The notes below the pieces were generated by a model that did not search any database, had not been told where the DNA came from, and was given only the letters and a program-made list of their open reading frames with translations. A stretch of DNA of 64,000 nucleotides from Candidatus Poribacteria bacterium (GTDB taxonomy: Bacteria; Poribacteria; WGA-4E; GCA-2687025). Location: the NCBI GenBank assembly GCA_018644665.1, contig JABGQA010000141.1, positions 1 through 64,000 on the forward strand, read 5' to 3'. Within the stretch, counting starts at the first letter, position 1. Each line of letters opens with the position of its first letter. Positions 7,832 to 17,738 of this stretch are shown here, piece after piece. A program made the translations under genes and the position numbers.

Positions 7832-9763
7832 CTAGCCGACGATGGCCCGGACGACGGCAGGCGCGTCCAGGGAAGCGCGACTCGTTGCAAACGCGTGCGT
7901 CGACCCCGCCGCCGCATACGCGCTCGCTATCGGGGACATGTCCGCGCTCGACGGCACGGAGTACAGCGCCAGTGACCCGGGCGCGGACAGAATCCCCGCG
8001 CTCAGGACGCCTCCGGCGCGCGCCAGACCCGGAACGTATGCCCGCTCGATGAGAGCGTCGTCATCGGTGGGGTCGATCCCCTGGAGATCGGCCGCCGTCT
8101 GCCCATCGATGTTGGCTCCAGGACGCGCCAGTAAAGTCCACAGCCCAGCGGCACCGACGCCCACGAGGTGCACCCGTTCTGCGCGTTCGCCTGCGTACGT
8201 CACCGCCGTCTGTATGTCCTGCGCCTTCGCCGCGGCTTCGGCCCTGTTGAAGGTTAGGAAGTGGCGGCCCTCGGCACGGTCTTCCCGAGCCGCCTCGCCA
8301 ACGCCGAACACGTCAACGGCGAGGACGCCGTACCCAGCATTCACCAATCCGTCGATGGCCGGGCTGGCTTCGGGAGAGTCCTTCCCGTCGGCCGTGGCGA
8401 GAACGACCAGCTCCGTGCACCCGTTCGCCGGGGAGACCAACGCAGCGGGCACAGCGTGCCCGGCGCCCGTAGGCGACAGGACGAGGCGCTCTACCTGCCC
8501 GTCCACGGTCCGCGCGACGACATCCACGGTCGACGCATCAAGGGGGTTCAGCGTGTGAGTGTAGAGGCCGCCCAGCACCGTGCGCGCTCGCTCGAGCGAC
8601 TCCGCGTCCACCGGTACGAGTGACTCTAGCTGGGCCTGGCCACGCTCAACGATCTCTTGGACGACCGCGTCTCGATTCGGAGCGGCGGCCGGCGGCCCAT
8701 CCGGGAACACGCGTCGCGCGTCCGGCCCTACGAGTTCGTACGCAGGCTCGCGTGTGTTGGCGACGTCAAGCTCTCCGTGCAGCCATTTCGCCATCCACGA
8801 GTACATCGCCTCGCGGCTCTCGAGGTTCGTGTTGTGACCCGCGTCCACCTGGTGTTCGGAGAGATGACCCTCCGCCCCATAGAGGGCGTAGATCTCCCTG
8901 ATGGCCGGATATTCGACGTCTGGTGTGTCCTTCGTCCAGTCGCCCGTGGCCGACACCAGCAACTGCGGCCGGGGGGCCGCCATCGCGGCGATTTCGACAT
9001 TGTTCGTCTCAAGGCGCAGGTGCGGGACGTTCTCGCAGAGACACCCGCCCTGCATGTGCGCGGAGACCATCACCGCGGGCACGCTCACCTTCACGCGATC
9101 GTCCACAGCGGCGAGCAGGAACGTCTGCGTGCCCCCGCCCGACGCCCCCGTGCATGCGATCCGCGTCTCGTCTACGTCGTCGCGCGAGGTCAGGTAGTCC
9201 AGCACACGGATGCTGTTCCACAACTGTAGGCCGAGGAGCGAGATACCCCACAGGTACTCACGCTCGCCGCTGAAGTCGTGCGGGAGTTGCGTGCTGTCGT
9301 TGTAGCCGATCATGTCGTAGGAGAACACGACGTTCCCCTGCAACGCCAACGACACGCAGCGCGCGGGCACCGAGAAGATCTCGGTGTCCTCCAGCCGCCC
9401 GTGGGCCGCGTGGCCGTGCGGACACGCGATCCCCGGGCGGGTGGCGCCGTCCTGTGCCGGCCGGTACAGGTTGCCGGTGCAGTAAAACCCCGGATAGCTC
9501 TCGAAGTGCACGTTCTCGACGACGTACCCCTCGCCTTCGTGGACGCCAGTCGTGCGCGGGCTCAGATCGCACTTGTCTGGCGTCGGGAACAGGCCTGTGG
9601 CCGTCAGGATGTGCAGGCGCAACTCCGCCTTCCGATGCTCCCACTCCTCGAGCGAGGCGTAGGTCGGGATCGACGGGTCGAAGACCGTGTTGGTGTCCGG
9701 TACGCGCGTGTACCGCGAATCGACGAGCGCGTCTCCCGGTGGCATGGCGGGGCTCAACTGCAT
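7832..9763 (-). CDS. Acetyl-xylan-esterase-like alpha/beta hydrolase (two-domain)
   Basis: 643 residues from ATG 9763 (MQLSPAMPPGDAL). An upstream alternative start at 9817 would overlap the previous gene. The N-terminal half is an alpha/beta hydrolase: ACPHGHAAHGR (oxyanion region), ACTGASGGGTQTF with the nucleophile Ser in G-x-S-G-G, and VDAGHNTNLESREAMY with the probable catalytic His. It resembles the large acetyl-xylan-esterase/DUF1749-like hydrolases common in polysaccharide-degrading bacteria. The C-terminal 280 residues form a second hydrolase-like domain (GYGVLAVDVFGVGEA) in which I see no clear nucleophile elbow. No signal peptide, so probably cytoplasmic deacylation of imported glycans. 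Substrate uncertain. Confidence 0.78.
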   Translation of the reverse strand: MQLSPAMPPGDALVDSRYTRVPDTNTVFDPSIPTYASLEEWEHRKAELRLHILTATGLFPTPDKCDLSPRTTGVHEGEGYVVENVHFESYPGFYCTGNLYRPAQDGATRPGIACPHGHAAHGRLEDTEIFSVPARCVSLALQGNVVFSYDMIGYNDSTQLPHDFSGEREYLWGISLLGLQLWNSIRVLDYLTSRDDVDETRIACTGASGGGTQTFLLAAVDDRVKVSVPAVMVSAHMQGGCLCENVPHLRLETNNVEIAAMAAPRPQLLVSATGDWTKDTPDVEYPAIREIYALYGAEGHLSEHQVDAGHNTNLESREAMYSWMAKWLHGELDVANTREPAYELVGPDARRVFPDGPPAAAPNRDAVVQEIVERGQAQLESLVPVDAESLERARTVLGGLYTHTLNPLDASTVDVVARTVDGQVERLVLSPTGAGHAVPAALVSPANGCTELVVLATADGKDSPEASPAIDGLVNAGYGVLAVDVFGVGEAAREDRAEGRHFLTFNRAEAAAKAQDIQTAVTYAGERAERVHLVGVGAAGLWTLLARPGANIDGQTAADLQGIDPTDDDALIERAYVPGLARAGGVLSAGILSAPGSLALYSVPSSADMSPIASAYAAAGSTHAFATSRASLDAPAVVRAIVG

Positions 9764-9800
9764 GGGGTTCCGTCCATCTAAGCGGGTCGTTGACCCGACG

Positions 9801-10637
9801 CTAGGGCCGTTCGCCACGCGACAGCCGCGCGTTGATCTTGTCGAGAATGGGCGGCACGTCCCATATCCCGTCGACGACGTAGTGCGCGCCCGTCTGGTGC
9901 AGCCGCTTGTACGCGTTGGCGAGTCGCTCCTGGAAGTCGTCCTCGGGTAGCGCCTCGATCTCCTCGGCGTTCAGCCCGATCTCGTTGCCTGTCTTCGCCA
10001 ACCCGATCGTCCACATCGACGCGTTCAGGCCCTCCTCAATGTCGGGCAACGTGTCCCCGACCTTGACGATCGCCTCCATCGGGTAGACCTGCAGGTTGAA
10101 CGCGTTCTGCAGACACATCCAGGGCTCCGGCCTGCCCGCTGGGACCTCGGACGCGCAGACTGCGACATCGGGCGAGTACCCGCGCCTCTCGGCCTCGGCG
10201 AACAGGATGTCTCCCATCTCCGTCGTGTAGCCCGTGGTCGAGCCGATCTTCAGTCCGCGGGCCCGGAAGTCGGCGACGGCCTCGAGCGCGCCCGGGATCA
10301 GCTCGCCGTAGTCCGCGAGGCACGCGAGCTGCAGAGGGATGAAATCCTCGAACATCGCCTGCACGTCGTCCTCGGTCGGCCGCCGTCCGTGCTCTTCTTC
10401 CCATCGCTTTGCTACGGCAGGGATGCGAGAGATCTTGCGAATGTGCACGAGCTTGTGAGCGCCCATCGGCGCCCGCGCTTCCTCGATAGTGATCGGCACG
10501 CCCTTGCGCTTGTACACGTCAATGAACACTACCGCGGGCGCATAGCACCCGTAATCCAGCGTCGTGCCCGCCCAGTCGAGAATAACCGCCTTCAGCGACC
10601 CGGTGTACCGGCGGTCGTATGCGAATTCACGCTCCAT
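9801..10637 (-). CDS. phnX: Phosphonoacetaldehyde hydrolase
   Basis: 278 residues of the HAD superfamily. LDWAGTTLD carries the nucleophilic Asp (D21), and APMGAHKLVHIRKI carries the cap-domain Lys (K62) that forms the Schiff base diagnostic of PhnX. KIGSTTGYTTEM and VKVGDTLPDIEEGLNA are the later HAD motifs. The enzyme cleaves the C-P bond of phosphonoacetaldehyde to acetaldehyde and phosphate. GGAGG lies 11 bases before the ATG. The usual partner PhnW (2-aminoethylphosphonate aminotransferase) is absent from the window, so the source of phosphonoacetaldehyde is unclear. It sits in a minus-strand operon, 35 bases after the Fe-ADH gene. Confidence 0.9.
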   Translation of the reverse strand: MEREFAYDRRYTGSLKAVILDWAGTTLDYGCYAPAVVFIDVYKRKGVPITIEEARAPMGAHKLVHIRKISRIPAVAKRWEEEHGRRPTEDDVQAMFEDFIPLQLACLADYGELIPGALEAVADFRARGLKIGSTTGYTTEMGDILFAEAERRGYSPDVAVCASEVPAGRPEPWMCLQNAFNLQVYPMEAIVKVGDTLPDIEEGLNASMWTIGLAKTGNEIGLNAEEIEALPEDDFQERLANAYKRLHQTGAHYVVDGIWDVPPILDKINARLSRGERP

Positions 10638-10672
10638 CGATCAGGAATCCTCCAGGGTGCCGCGCTAAGGCC

Positions 10673-11806
10673 CTACAGGGTCGCGCGGTACATGTCCAGC
10701 ATGTCGTCGACGGTTACTTTGCGCGGGTTCGTGAGGTGACATCCGTCGAGTATCGCCTCTTCCGCGAGGGCGGGGAGATCGGCTTCGGTTATCCCCAACT
10801 CGCTCAGCGAGCCCGGGATGTTCACACGCGCCGACAACGTCGCGATCGACTCCGCCGCTGTCCCTTCCGCGCCGATCGCGTGCGCCACGTCCGCCAGCCG
10901 GCGCGACGCCGCCTCCTCGTTGTAGTCCAAGACCGTGGGCAGCATGACGGCGTTCGCTAAGCCGTGGTGGATGCCATGCAGCGTCGACAACGGGTGCGCC
11001 AGCGAGTGCGTCGCGCCTAGGCCCTTTTGGAACGCGGTGGCGCCCATGGCCGAGGCGAGCAGCATCATACCGCGGGCCGCCGTATCGCTGCCGTTCTCGT
11101 AAGCTCCTGGCAGAAACTCGAAGCACAGCCGCAAGCCATGGAGCGCAACGGCGTCGCAGAATGGGTGGAAGTTCGGCGACAGGTAAGCTTCGAGCGAGTG
11201 CGTCAGAGCGTCCATGCCGGTCCACGCCGTGAGCGTCGGGGGCAGCCCGACGGTAAGCTCCGCGTCCAGCACGGCGACGTTTGGCATCAGGTGCGGGCCG
11301 AACAGCACCGTCTTCCGGCCCGTGGATTCCAGCGTGATGACCGCCGCGCGGCCCACCTCGCTGCCGGTGCCGGCCGTTGTCGCTATGGCGATCATCGGCG
11401 GGACATCCGCGTGCGTCTTCTTCCACCCCTCGACGTACTCGTCGTACTCCTCGAGGGGGAGATCGTGCGTGGCGCGGAGGCGAACGGCCTTTGCGACATC
11501 CAACGCGCTTCCGCCGCCGAGGCCGATCACACCGTCGGCTCCGTGGTCTACGAACGCCTGCGTCGCGTCCAGCACGTTGCGCTCGACGGGATTGCCCTGG
11601 ATGTCGTGGAATACACAGTGCGGCAGGCTCGCGGCTGCGAGAGGCGCCGTGATGCGGTCGGGAATACCCACGGCAACGAGGCCGGGGTCCGTGATCACGA
11701 GGGGCCGCGTGATCCCGAGATCTGCGCACAGGTCGCCAAGCCCGCCGACAGAGCCAGGCCCGAACACGACCCGGGTTGGGAATGAGAACTCGACGGTCGC
11801 GTCCAT
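10673..11806 (-). CDS. Iron-containing (group III) alcohol dehydrogenase
   Basis: 377 residues. GLGGGSALDVAKA (97-108) is the group III NAD(P) motif, followed by TTAGTGSEVG and the metal-ligand region with DALTHSLEAY, LAHPLST and HHGLANAVMLP histidines. Directly upstream of phnX (35 bases) and 12 bases downstream of a glutamine-synthetase-like gene, so it is co-transcribed. Two roles fit: reducing the acetaldehyde released by PhnX, or interconverting phosphonoacetaldehyde and 2-hydroxyethylphosphonate as the related PhpC enzymes do. The second would supply PhnX with substrate in the absence of PhnW. Choice between them is inference. Confidence 0.88.
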   Translation of the reverse strand: MDATVEFSFPTRVVFGPGSVGGLGDLCADLGITRPLVITDPGLVAVGIPDRITAPLAAASLPHCVFHDIQGNPVERNVLDATQAFVDHGADGVIGLGGGSALDVAKAVRLRATHDLPLEEYDEYVEGWKKTHADVPPMIAIATTAGTGSEVGRAAVITLESTGRKTVLFGPHLMPNVAVLDAELTVGLPPTLTAWTGMDALTHSLEAYLSPNFHPFCDAVALHGLRLCFEFLPGAYENGSDTAARGMMLLASAMGATAFQKGLGATHSLAHPLSTLHGIHHGLANAVMLPTVLDYNEEAASRRLADVAHAIGAEGTAAESIATLSARVNIPGSLSELGITEADLPALAEEAILDGCHLTNPRKVTVDDMLDMYRATL

Positions 11807-11818
11807 CTTCCCTCGCCC

Positions 11819-13216
11819 TCAGATCCGCTCGAAGTAGCGGATGCGTTCCCAGTCGGTTACCGCGGCATCATAGAGCGACTGCTCCGTGCGTCCGAAGTGC
11901 ACCAAGTGATCCACCACATCGTCTCCGAACGCGCTCCGCAGGAACGTGCTGCCGTCCGCCGCGTCGACGGCCTCGGAGAGCGACGCTGGGATCGTGGGCA
12001 ACTCCGTATCGACGTAGGCGTTCCCGTGGAAAAGTGGAGGCGGCTCAGTAGCGTTCGCAACGCCGTCCATTCCGGCAGCCAGGAGCGCCGCGTACGCCAG
12101 GTACGGGTTGACGTCCGCGCCGGGCACTCGGCACTCGACACGCAGGCCCTCGCCACTGCCGACGACCCGGAAGCCCGACGTGCGATTGTCGTAGCTCCAT
12201 GCGATCGCTGTGGGCGCGAACGTGTCCGGCTGGAAGCGCTTGTACGAGTTCACGGTCGTCGCCAGGCAGAGAGTGATGTCCCGCGCGTGCGTGAGCATCC
12301 CGCCGACGAAGTGTCTGAACGTCGGCGTGCACTCCAGGTGCGATCCCGGCAACGCCTCCGCGTCCTCGCCGACGAACGCCGACGCGCCGCCGTCGACATC
12401 GCGGAGGCTCATGTGGACGTGGCAACTGCTTCCGGCCTCCTCGGCGTCCCACTTCGCCATGAAGCTGATGCTCTTCTCCTGGCCCCAGGCGACCTCCTTG
12501 GCGATGTGCTTGTACAGCGTGTGGCGGTCCGCCATCTGCAGCGCGTCCGCGTAGCGGATGTTGATTTCCTGCTGTCCGGGTCCCCACTCTCCCTTGCTGA
12601 ACTCGACGGGGATGCCGGAGCCCTGGAGATGCTGCCGTATCGCGCCGACAACGTCATCCTCCTTCGTGCCCTGGAAGATGTGGTAGTCCTCGATGTACCA
12701 ACCCGCACGCGTGATGTCCGTGTACCGCTTCTCCCGCGCGACCTCGTACGTGTCGTTGAAGAGGTAGAACTCCAGTTCAGACGCAGTGTACGGCGTGAAC
12801 CCGGCCGCCTCGGCTCGTTCCACCTGACGGCGCAGGATCGACCTGGGCGCTACGGGGATCGCGTCGCCCGTCGCCTCGTCGGCAAGGTCGCAGATCACAA
12901 TCGCCGTGCTGTCCAGCCACGACGCAACACGGAGCGTCGCCCAATCCGGGACGGCGTGGAAGTCGCCGTACCCCGTCTCCCAACTCGACAGCCGATATCC
13001 GGGGACCGGCGTCATATCCATGTCGACTGTGAGGAGGTAATCGCAGGCGTGCATGCCGTGCTTGGCCACGTGCTCGACGAAGTAGTCGCCGGTGATGCGC
13101 TTGCCAATGACCCGGCCGTAGAAGTCCGGGAACACGGCGAGGACCTGCGTGATAGCCCGCTCGTCGATGAGTTCGGTCAACTCGTCGAGCGTGAGCATGC
13201 CCTCAATGTGCTTCAT
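11819..13216 (-). CDS. Glutamine synthetase-like amine/gamma-glutamyl ligase
   Basis: 465 residues with the glutamine-synthetase catalytic fold: beta-grasp N-terminus, then ASELEFYLFND (metal Glu), WGPGQQEINIRY, AGSSCHVHMSL (metal/ATP His), NSYKRFQPDTFAP and NRTSGFRVVG. It is closest in style to the PuuA/GlnA4 group that glutamylates amines rather than to housekeeping GlnA. First gene of the operon with Fe-ADH and phnX; a good promoter (13276-13304) lies 60 bases upstream. A second possible start is ATG 13198. Inference: it may act on an amine such as an aminophosphonate or ethanolamine. Confidence 0.85.
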   Translation of the reverse strand: MKHIEGMLTLDELTELIDERAITQVLAVFPDFYGRVIGKRITGDYFVEHVAKHGMHACDYLLTVDMDMTPVPGYRLSSWETGYGDFHAVPDWATLRVASWLDSTAIVICDLADEATGDAIPVAPRSILRRQVERAEAAGFTPYTASELEFYLFNDTYEVAREKRYTDITRAGWYIEDYHIFQGTKEDDVVGAIRQHLQGSGIPVEFSKGEWGPGQQEINIRYADALQMADRHTLYKHIAKEVAWGQEKSISFMAKWDAEEAGSSCHVHMSLRDVDGGASAFVGEDAEALPGSHLECTPTFRHFVGGMLTHARDITLCLATTVNSYKRFQPDTFAPTAIAWSYDNRTSGFRVVGSGEGLRVECRVPGADVNPYLAYAALLAAGMDGVANATEPPPLFHGNAYVDTELPTIPASLSEAVDAADGSTFLRSAFGDDVVDHLVHFGRTEQSLYDAAVTDWERIRYFERI

Positions 13217-13275
13217 TGCGGCGCCCGTGAGTGGTGCGATCGTGGAGTCGTGCAGGCAGCGGCGGCCCGGCAGAG

Positions 13276-13304
13276 AGGATGCGAGTACGCGCGCAACCTG
13301 TCAA
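13276..13304 (-). promoter_or_regulatory. Promoter of the glutamine-synthetase-like/phosphonate operon
   Basis: On the minus strand TTGACA (13304-13299), 17-base spacer, CATCCT (13281-13276). It lies in the 205-base gap that separates this operon from the end of the suf operon, so the two are probably separate transcription units. Confidence 0.55.
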
Positions 13305-13421
13305 GAGGACCGCGCCGGCCCCGCGTGGCTGCTACAACAGCGGCCGGGCGAGGGCCCCGCGACCCGTTGGAGTCGTACACGCGAGCGCTGCTAGGTGAGT
13401 CGGTGGGCGAGATACGCCGAC

Positions 13422-13793
13422 CTACGCGCCCGCGTCCGGAGCAGGTTCGACGTCGAGTATCCCAAGTTCGAACCGGGCGGCTTCGGACATGCGCTCCATC
13501 TCCCACGGCGGGTCCCACACGATCTCGAGCTCGACGTGCGTGACGCCCGGCACCGTCTCGATCGCCGACTTCGCTTGCATCGGCAGGATTTGCGCCACGG
13601 GGCAGGCTGGCGACGTGAGCGTCATGTCGACATCGACGCGTCCATCGTCCTCGACATCGATGCGGTAGATGAGCCCCATCTCGTAGATATCCACGGGGAT
13701 CTCGGGGTCGTAGACGGTCTTGAGCGCCGCGACGATGTCCTCTTTGATCTGGGCCGTGCCCATCAGCCCGGCGAGATCCGCCTTTTCGGCCAT
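13422..13793 (-). CDS. sufT: SufT / MIP18-family (DUF59) Fe-S assembly factor
   Basis: 123 residues. VYDPEIPVDIYEMGLIYRID and LTSPACPVAQILP are the DUF59 hallmarks, the latter with the single conserved Cys. SufT helps load or mature Fe-S clusters, especially under high demand. Last gene of the suf operon, 27 bases after sufU. Normal length for single-domain SufT. Confidence 0.9.
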   Translation of the reverse strand: MAEKADLAGLMGTAQIKEDIVAALKTVYDPEIPVDIYEMGLIYRIDVEDDGRVDVDMTLTSPACPVAQILPMQAKSAIETVPGVTHVELEIVWDPPWEMERMSEAARFELGILDVEPAPDAGA

Positions 13794-13820
13794 GCCCTGG
13801 TCCGTCCTATTGCGTGGTAG

Positions 13821-14270
13821 CTACTCGGTGGTAACTGTGTCCTGCTTGCTCTGGATGGCCGCGTTCAGAGTGTGCCAGCAGAGGGTCGCGCATTTGACCC
13901 GCATCGGGTACTCGCTCACGCCCTGAAACGCGATGAGCTTGCCGAGATCGGGGCCGTCGAACATGGCGTCGGCGTTGCCCATGACCAGCTCGTGGAACAC
14001 CTCGAACAGCTCCGCGACCTCGCCCAGCGACCGACCCTTCAGCGACTCCGTCATAAGCGACGCAGACGCCGTCGAAATCGCGCAGCCGACCCCATCGAAG
14101 TGCAGATCTTCGACGCGGTCGCCCTCGACGGTGATGTACACCGTGATCTTGTCGCCGCACAGCGGGTTATGCCCGTCCGCCTGCCGATTCGAGTCGTCCG
14201 GCTTCCCGAAGTTCTGCGGGTTCCGGTTGTGGTCGAGAATGACGTCTTGGTACAGCTCGCGCAGATCCAT
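13821..14270 (-). CDS. sufU: SufU/IscU-like Fe-S scaffold or sulfurtransferase
   Basis: 149 residues. Conserved metal-site Cys are visible in NPLCGDKI (C38, with D40), GVGCAISTAS (C63) and KCATLCW (C127 and an extra C131). The extended loop before RVKCATL marks it as SufU rather than IscU. In Gram-positive systems SufU is a zinc-dependent sulfurtransferase receiving persulfide from SufS. Its ATG overlaps the stop of sufS by one base (TGATG), so the two are translationally coupled. Confidence 0.92.
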   Translation of the reverse strand: MDLRELYQDVILDHNRNPQNFGKPDDSNRQADGHNPLCGDKITVYITVEGDRVEDLHFDGVGCAISTASASLMTESLKGRSLGEVAELFEVFHELVMGNADAMFDGPDLGKLIAFQGVSEYPMRVKCATLCWHTLNAAIQSKQDTVTTE

Positions 14271-15514
14271 CAGCCGAGGACCTCTGCCACTTTGTTGACG
14301 CCGCTCACGAGGGCGTCCACCTCGTCGCGGGTGTTGTAGACGGCGAACGAAGCGCGCGCCGTGGCCGCGATCCCGAGTCGATCCATGACCGGCTGCGTGC
14401 AGTGATGGCCAGTGCGCACTGCGATACCTTCGCTGTCCAAGATCGTGCCGATATCGTGCGGATGCGCCGCTTCCATTACGAACGAGACCACGCTCGCGCG
14501 CTCCTTGGCCTCGCCGATCAGTTGCACCCGCCGATTAAAGCTCAAGCTCTGCGTCGCATACTCTACCAGATCGGCCTCGTGCGCGGCGATCCTATCGAGC
14601 CCCACCGACGAGACCCACTCCAGCGCCGCCTCCAACGCGACGACCCCAGCGATGTCCGGCGTCCCCGCCTCGAAGCGGTGCGGAAGCTCGTTGTACGTCG
14701 TCTTCTCGAAGGTCACCGTGCGGATCATCTCGCCGCCGCCCTGATACGGCGCCATGTCCTCTAGCACTTCCTGCCGACCCCACAGCACGCCGATCCCCGT
14801 GGGCCCGTACAGCTTATGACCCGAGAACGCGAAGAAGTCGCACCCAAGCTCCTGCACGTCCACCGGGATGTGCTGAACCGCCTGGGCCCCGTCGAGCATC
14901 ACCAGCGCGCCGACCTGGTGTGCCATCGCCGTGACCTCCCGCACGGGATTCACGGTGCCCAGCGAGTTCGACACGTGCACCACGGACACGAGCTTGGTGC
15001 GCGGACTAAGCAACCGCGCGTACTCCTCCAGCAGCAACTCGCCGCTGTCCGTCATCGGTATGACGCGCAGCTTCGCCCCCGTCTCCTCGCAGACCATCTG
15101 CCACGGCACGATATTCGAGTGGTGCTCCATGGACGAGATGATGATCTCGTCGCCCGGCTCGAGGCGGTTGCGCCCATACCCGTGCGCCACGAGGTTGATC
15201 GCCTCGCTCGTCCCGCGAACGAAGATGACCTCGCGATCGTCTCGCGCGTTCAGATACGCACGCACGGCTTCGCGACCTGACTCGAACGCGTCCGTGGCCT
15301 TCTGGCTGAGCATGTGCACGCCGCGATGCACGTTCGCGTTGATGGTCGTGTAATACTCGGTGAGACGATCGATGACAGCCTGGGGCTTCTGCGTCGTCGC
15401 CGCGTTGTCGAGGTACACGAGCGGCTTCCCGCGCACGTCCTGGTGGAGGATGGGAAACTCCTGCCGGATCGCGTCGACGTCGAGCGGAGCGGGGGCTCCC
15501 TGGGCGATACTCAC
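14270..15514 (-). CDS. sufS: SufS-type cysteine desulfurase
   Basis: 414 residues from GTG 15514, with GGGAGG 7 bases upstream; the GTG overlaps the TGA of sufD. PLP-enzyme features: VYLDNAATTQKPQAVIDRL, FVRGTSEAINLVAHGYG, the PLP lysine in FAFSGHKLYGPTGIGVLWG, and the catalytic Cys in VRTGHHCTQPVMDRLG. It releases sulfur from L-cysteine and passes persulfide to SufU. Upstream in-frame starts would run into sufD and are rejected. Confidence 0.94.
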   Translation of the reverse strand: MSIAQGAPAPLDVDAIRQEFPILHQDVRGKPLVYLDNAATTQKPQAVIDRLTEYYTTINANVHRGVHMLSQKATDAFESGREAVRAYLNARDDREVIFVRGTSEAINLVAHGYGRNRLEPGDEIIISSMEHHSNIVPWQMVCEETGAKLRVIPMTDSGELLLEEYARLLSPRTKLVSVVHVSNSLGTVNPVREVTAMAHQVGALVMLDGAQAVQHIPVDVQELGCDFFAFSGHKLYGPTGIGVLWGRQEVLEDMAPYQGGGEMIRTVTFEKTTYNELPHRFEAGTPDIAGVVALEAALEWVSSVGLDRIAAHEADLVEYATQSLSFNRRVQLIGEAKERASVVSFVMEAAHPHDIGTILDSEGIAVRTGHHCTQPVMDRLGIAATARASFAVYNTRDEVDALVSGVNKVAEVLG

Positions 15515-16857
15515 CTCAACGCCTCCCGGACAACGTCCCCCTGGGGCAGCCACGCGAACAGGCGATCCTCGAGCGGCTCGCGCAGCGCGTCGACGCGCAC
15601 GCCGTCGAGCACCTCACTGACGAACGCGAAGATGAGCATCCCCTCCGCGGCCTGGCGGTCGATGCCTCGTGAACGCAGGTAGAACACGGAGTCATCGTCC
15701 ATCTGGCCGATGGTCGCGCCGTGACTGCACTTCACCTGGTCCGCGTAGATCTCCAGTTGCGGCTTCGTGTTGACGCGCGCGGCGTCGCTGAGCAGCAGGT
15801 TGTTGTTCGTCTGGTACGAGTCCGTTTCCTGCGCGTCCTGCTCGACGACGATCCGACCGTGGAACACGGCCCGCGCGTCTCCGTCGAGGACGCCCTTGTA
15901 CACCTCTCGACTGCTGCACTTCTCGGCGGCGTGCACGAGCGTCGTGTGGTTGTCCACGTGCTCCCCGTCGCCGACGAGATATAGCCCGTTGAGATTCGCT
16001 TCGCCTGCAGTTCCGCCCAGTGTCACGACCGCGCCGTTCCGCGCCATCCGCCCACCGACGGAGAGCGTCTGCGTGGACGTCACGCTGTCCCGGTCCTGCC
16101 ACGTGTGCACCGACCCGATGTGGTACCCGTCGGCCGTCTCCGCCTGAACGCGGTAGTGGTCCACGTGCGCGTTCGCGCCGGCGACGATCTCCGTCACGGG
16201 ATTCGTCAGATACGGCCCGGCCGCCGTTGAGACATGCGTCTCTACCACGGTGACCTGGCTGCTCGTTCCCGCGACAATCAGATACCGACCGTGGGTCGCG
16301 ACAGGCGCGCCGCCCGTCGTAGTCACGGAGAGAATGTGGATCGGACGTTCCGCCGCGACGCCGTCTGGCGCGTGGACGACGAGCCCGTCTCGCGCGAACG
16401 CGGTGTTGAGCGCGTTGAACGCGTCGGACTCGATGGCGGCGTGCTTCCCCAACTGCGCTTCTACGATGTCGACGCCGGCCTCCACCGCTTCCGCGAAGCC
16501 CATCACGCGCACGCCGTCGATCTCGTCTTCCACGCTCGACAACTCACGCACGAAGTGACCGTCGACGATCACCGCGCGCGGACATCCCAGGTCCGCGAAC
16601 GGCGCGCCGTGAATCGCCTCACGCGCTATGTCGACAGACGGGCGAGGGGCCACCCCGAGTCCCGTGCCGGCGAGCCCACGCAGGTTCGTGAACCGCCAGT
16701 CTTCGTGCTTCGTCGTCGGGAGGCCGAGCTTCGCGAACCTGTCCAGCGCCGCCCGCCGCCGATCCACCAGCCACTGAGGGCCAGCGGCCAGCTCGTCCTC
16801 GAGCGCGCGGAAGTTCGCCAGGAAGCTCTCGACTCCGCCGATGCCTGCATCGTTCAT
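15511..16857 (-). CDS. sufD: SufD, Fe-S scaffold complex subunit
   Basis: 448 residues from ATG 16857 (MNDAGIGGVESFLANFRA), GGAGGG 12 bases upstream. The N-terminal helical region includes LPTTKHEDWRFTNL, typical of SufD, and the C-terminal beta-helix ends with DQVKCSHGATIGQMDDDSVFYLRSRGI, where a conserved Cys and His lie. With SufB and SufC it forms the SufBC2D scaffold on which clusters are built. A longer frame to 16926 encodes an Arg-rich N-terminus unlike SufD and is rejected. Confidence 0.93.
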   Translation of the reverse strand: MNDAGIGGVESFLANFRALEDELAAGPQWLVDRRRAALDRFAKLGLPTTKHEDWRFTNLRGLAGTGLGVAPRPSVDIAREAIHGAPFADLGCPRAVIVDGHFVRELSSVEDEIDGVRVMGFAEAVEAGVDIVEAQLGKHAAIESDAFNALNTAFARDGLVVHAPDGVAAERPIHILSVTTTGGAPVATHGRYLIVAGTSSQVTVVETHVSTAAGPYLTNPVTEIVAGANAHVDHYRVQAETADGYHIGSVHTWQDRDSVTSTQTLSVGGRMARNGAVVTLGGTAGEANLNGLYLVGDGEHVDNHTTLVHAAEKCSSREVYKGVLDGDARAVFHGRIVVEQDAQETDSYQTNNNLLLSDAARVNTKPQLEIYADQVKCSHGATIGQMDDDSVFYLRSRGIDRQAAEGMLIFAFVSEVLDGVRVDALREPLEDRLFAWLPQGDVVREALR

Positions 16858-16897
16858 ATCGTGTGTGCCATCCCTCCGTGTCCGCCGCCCCGCGTCG

Positions 16898-17668
<771 letters not shown>

Positions 17669-17738
17669 TCCGCCAACCGCCTCCGCTCTTGCTTTTCTCA
17701 CCTGTGCGCTACGTACTCGTGCGTCTCGCCGTGCCGTC

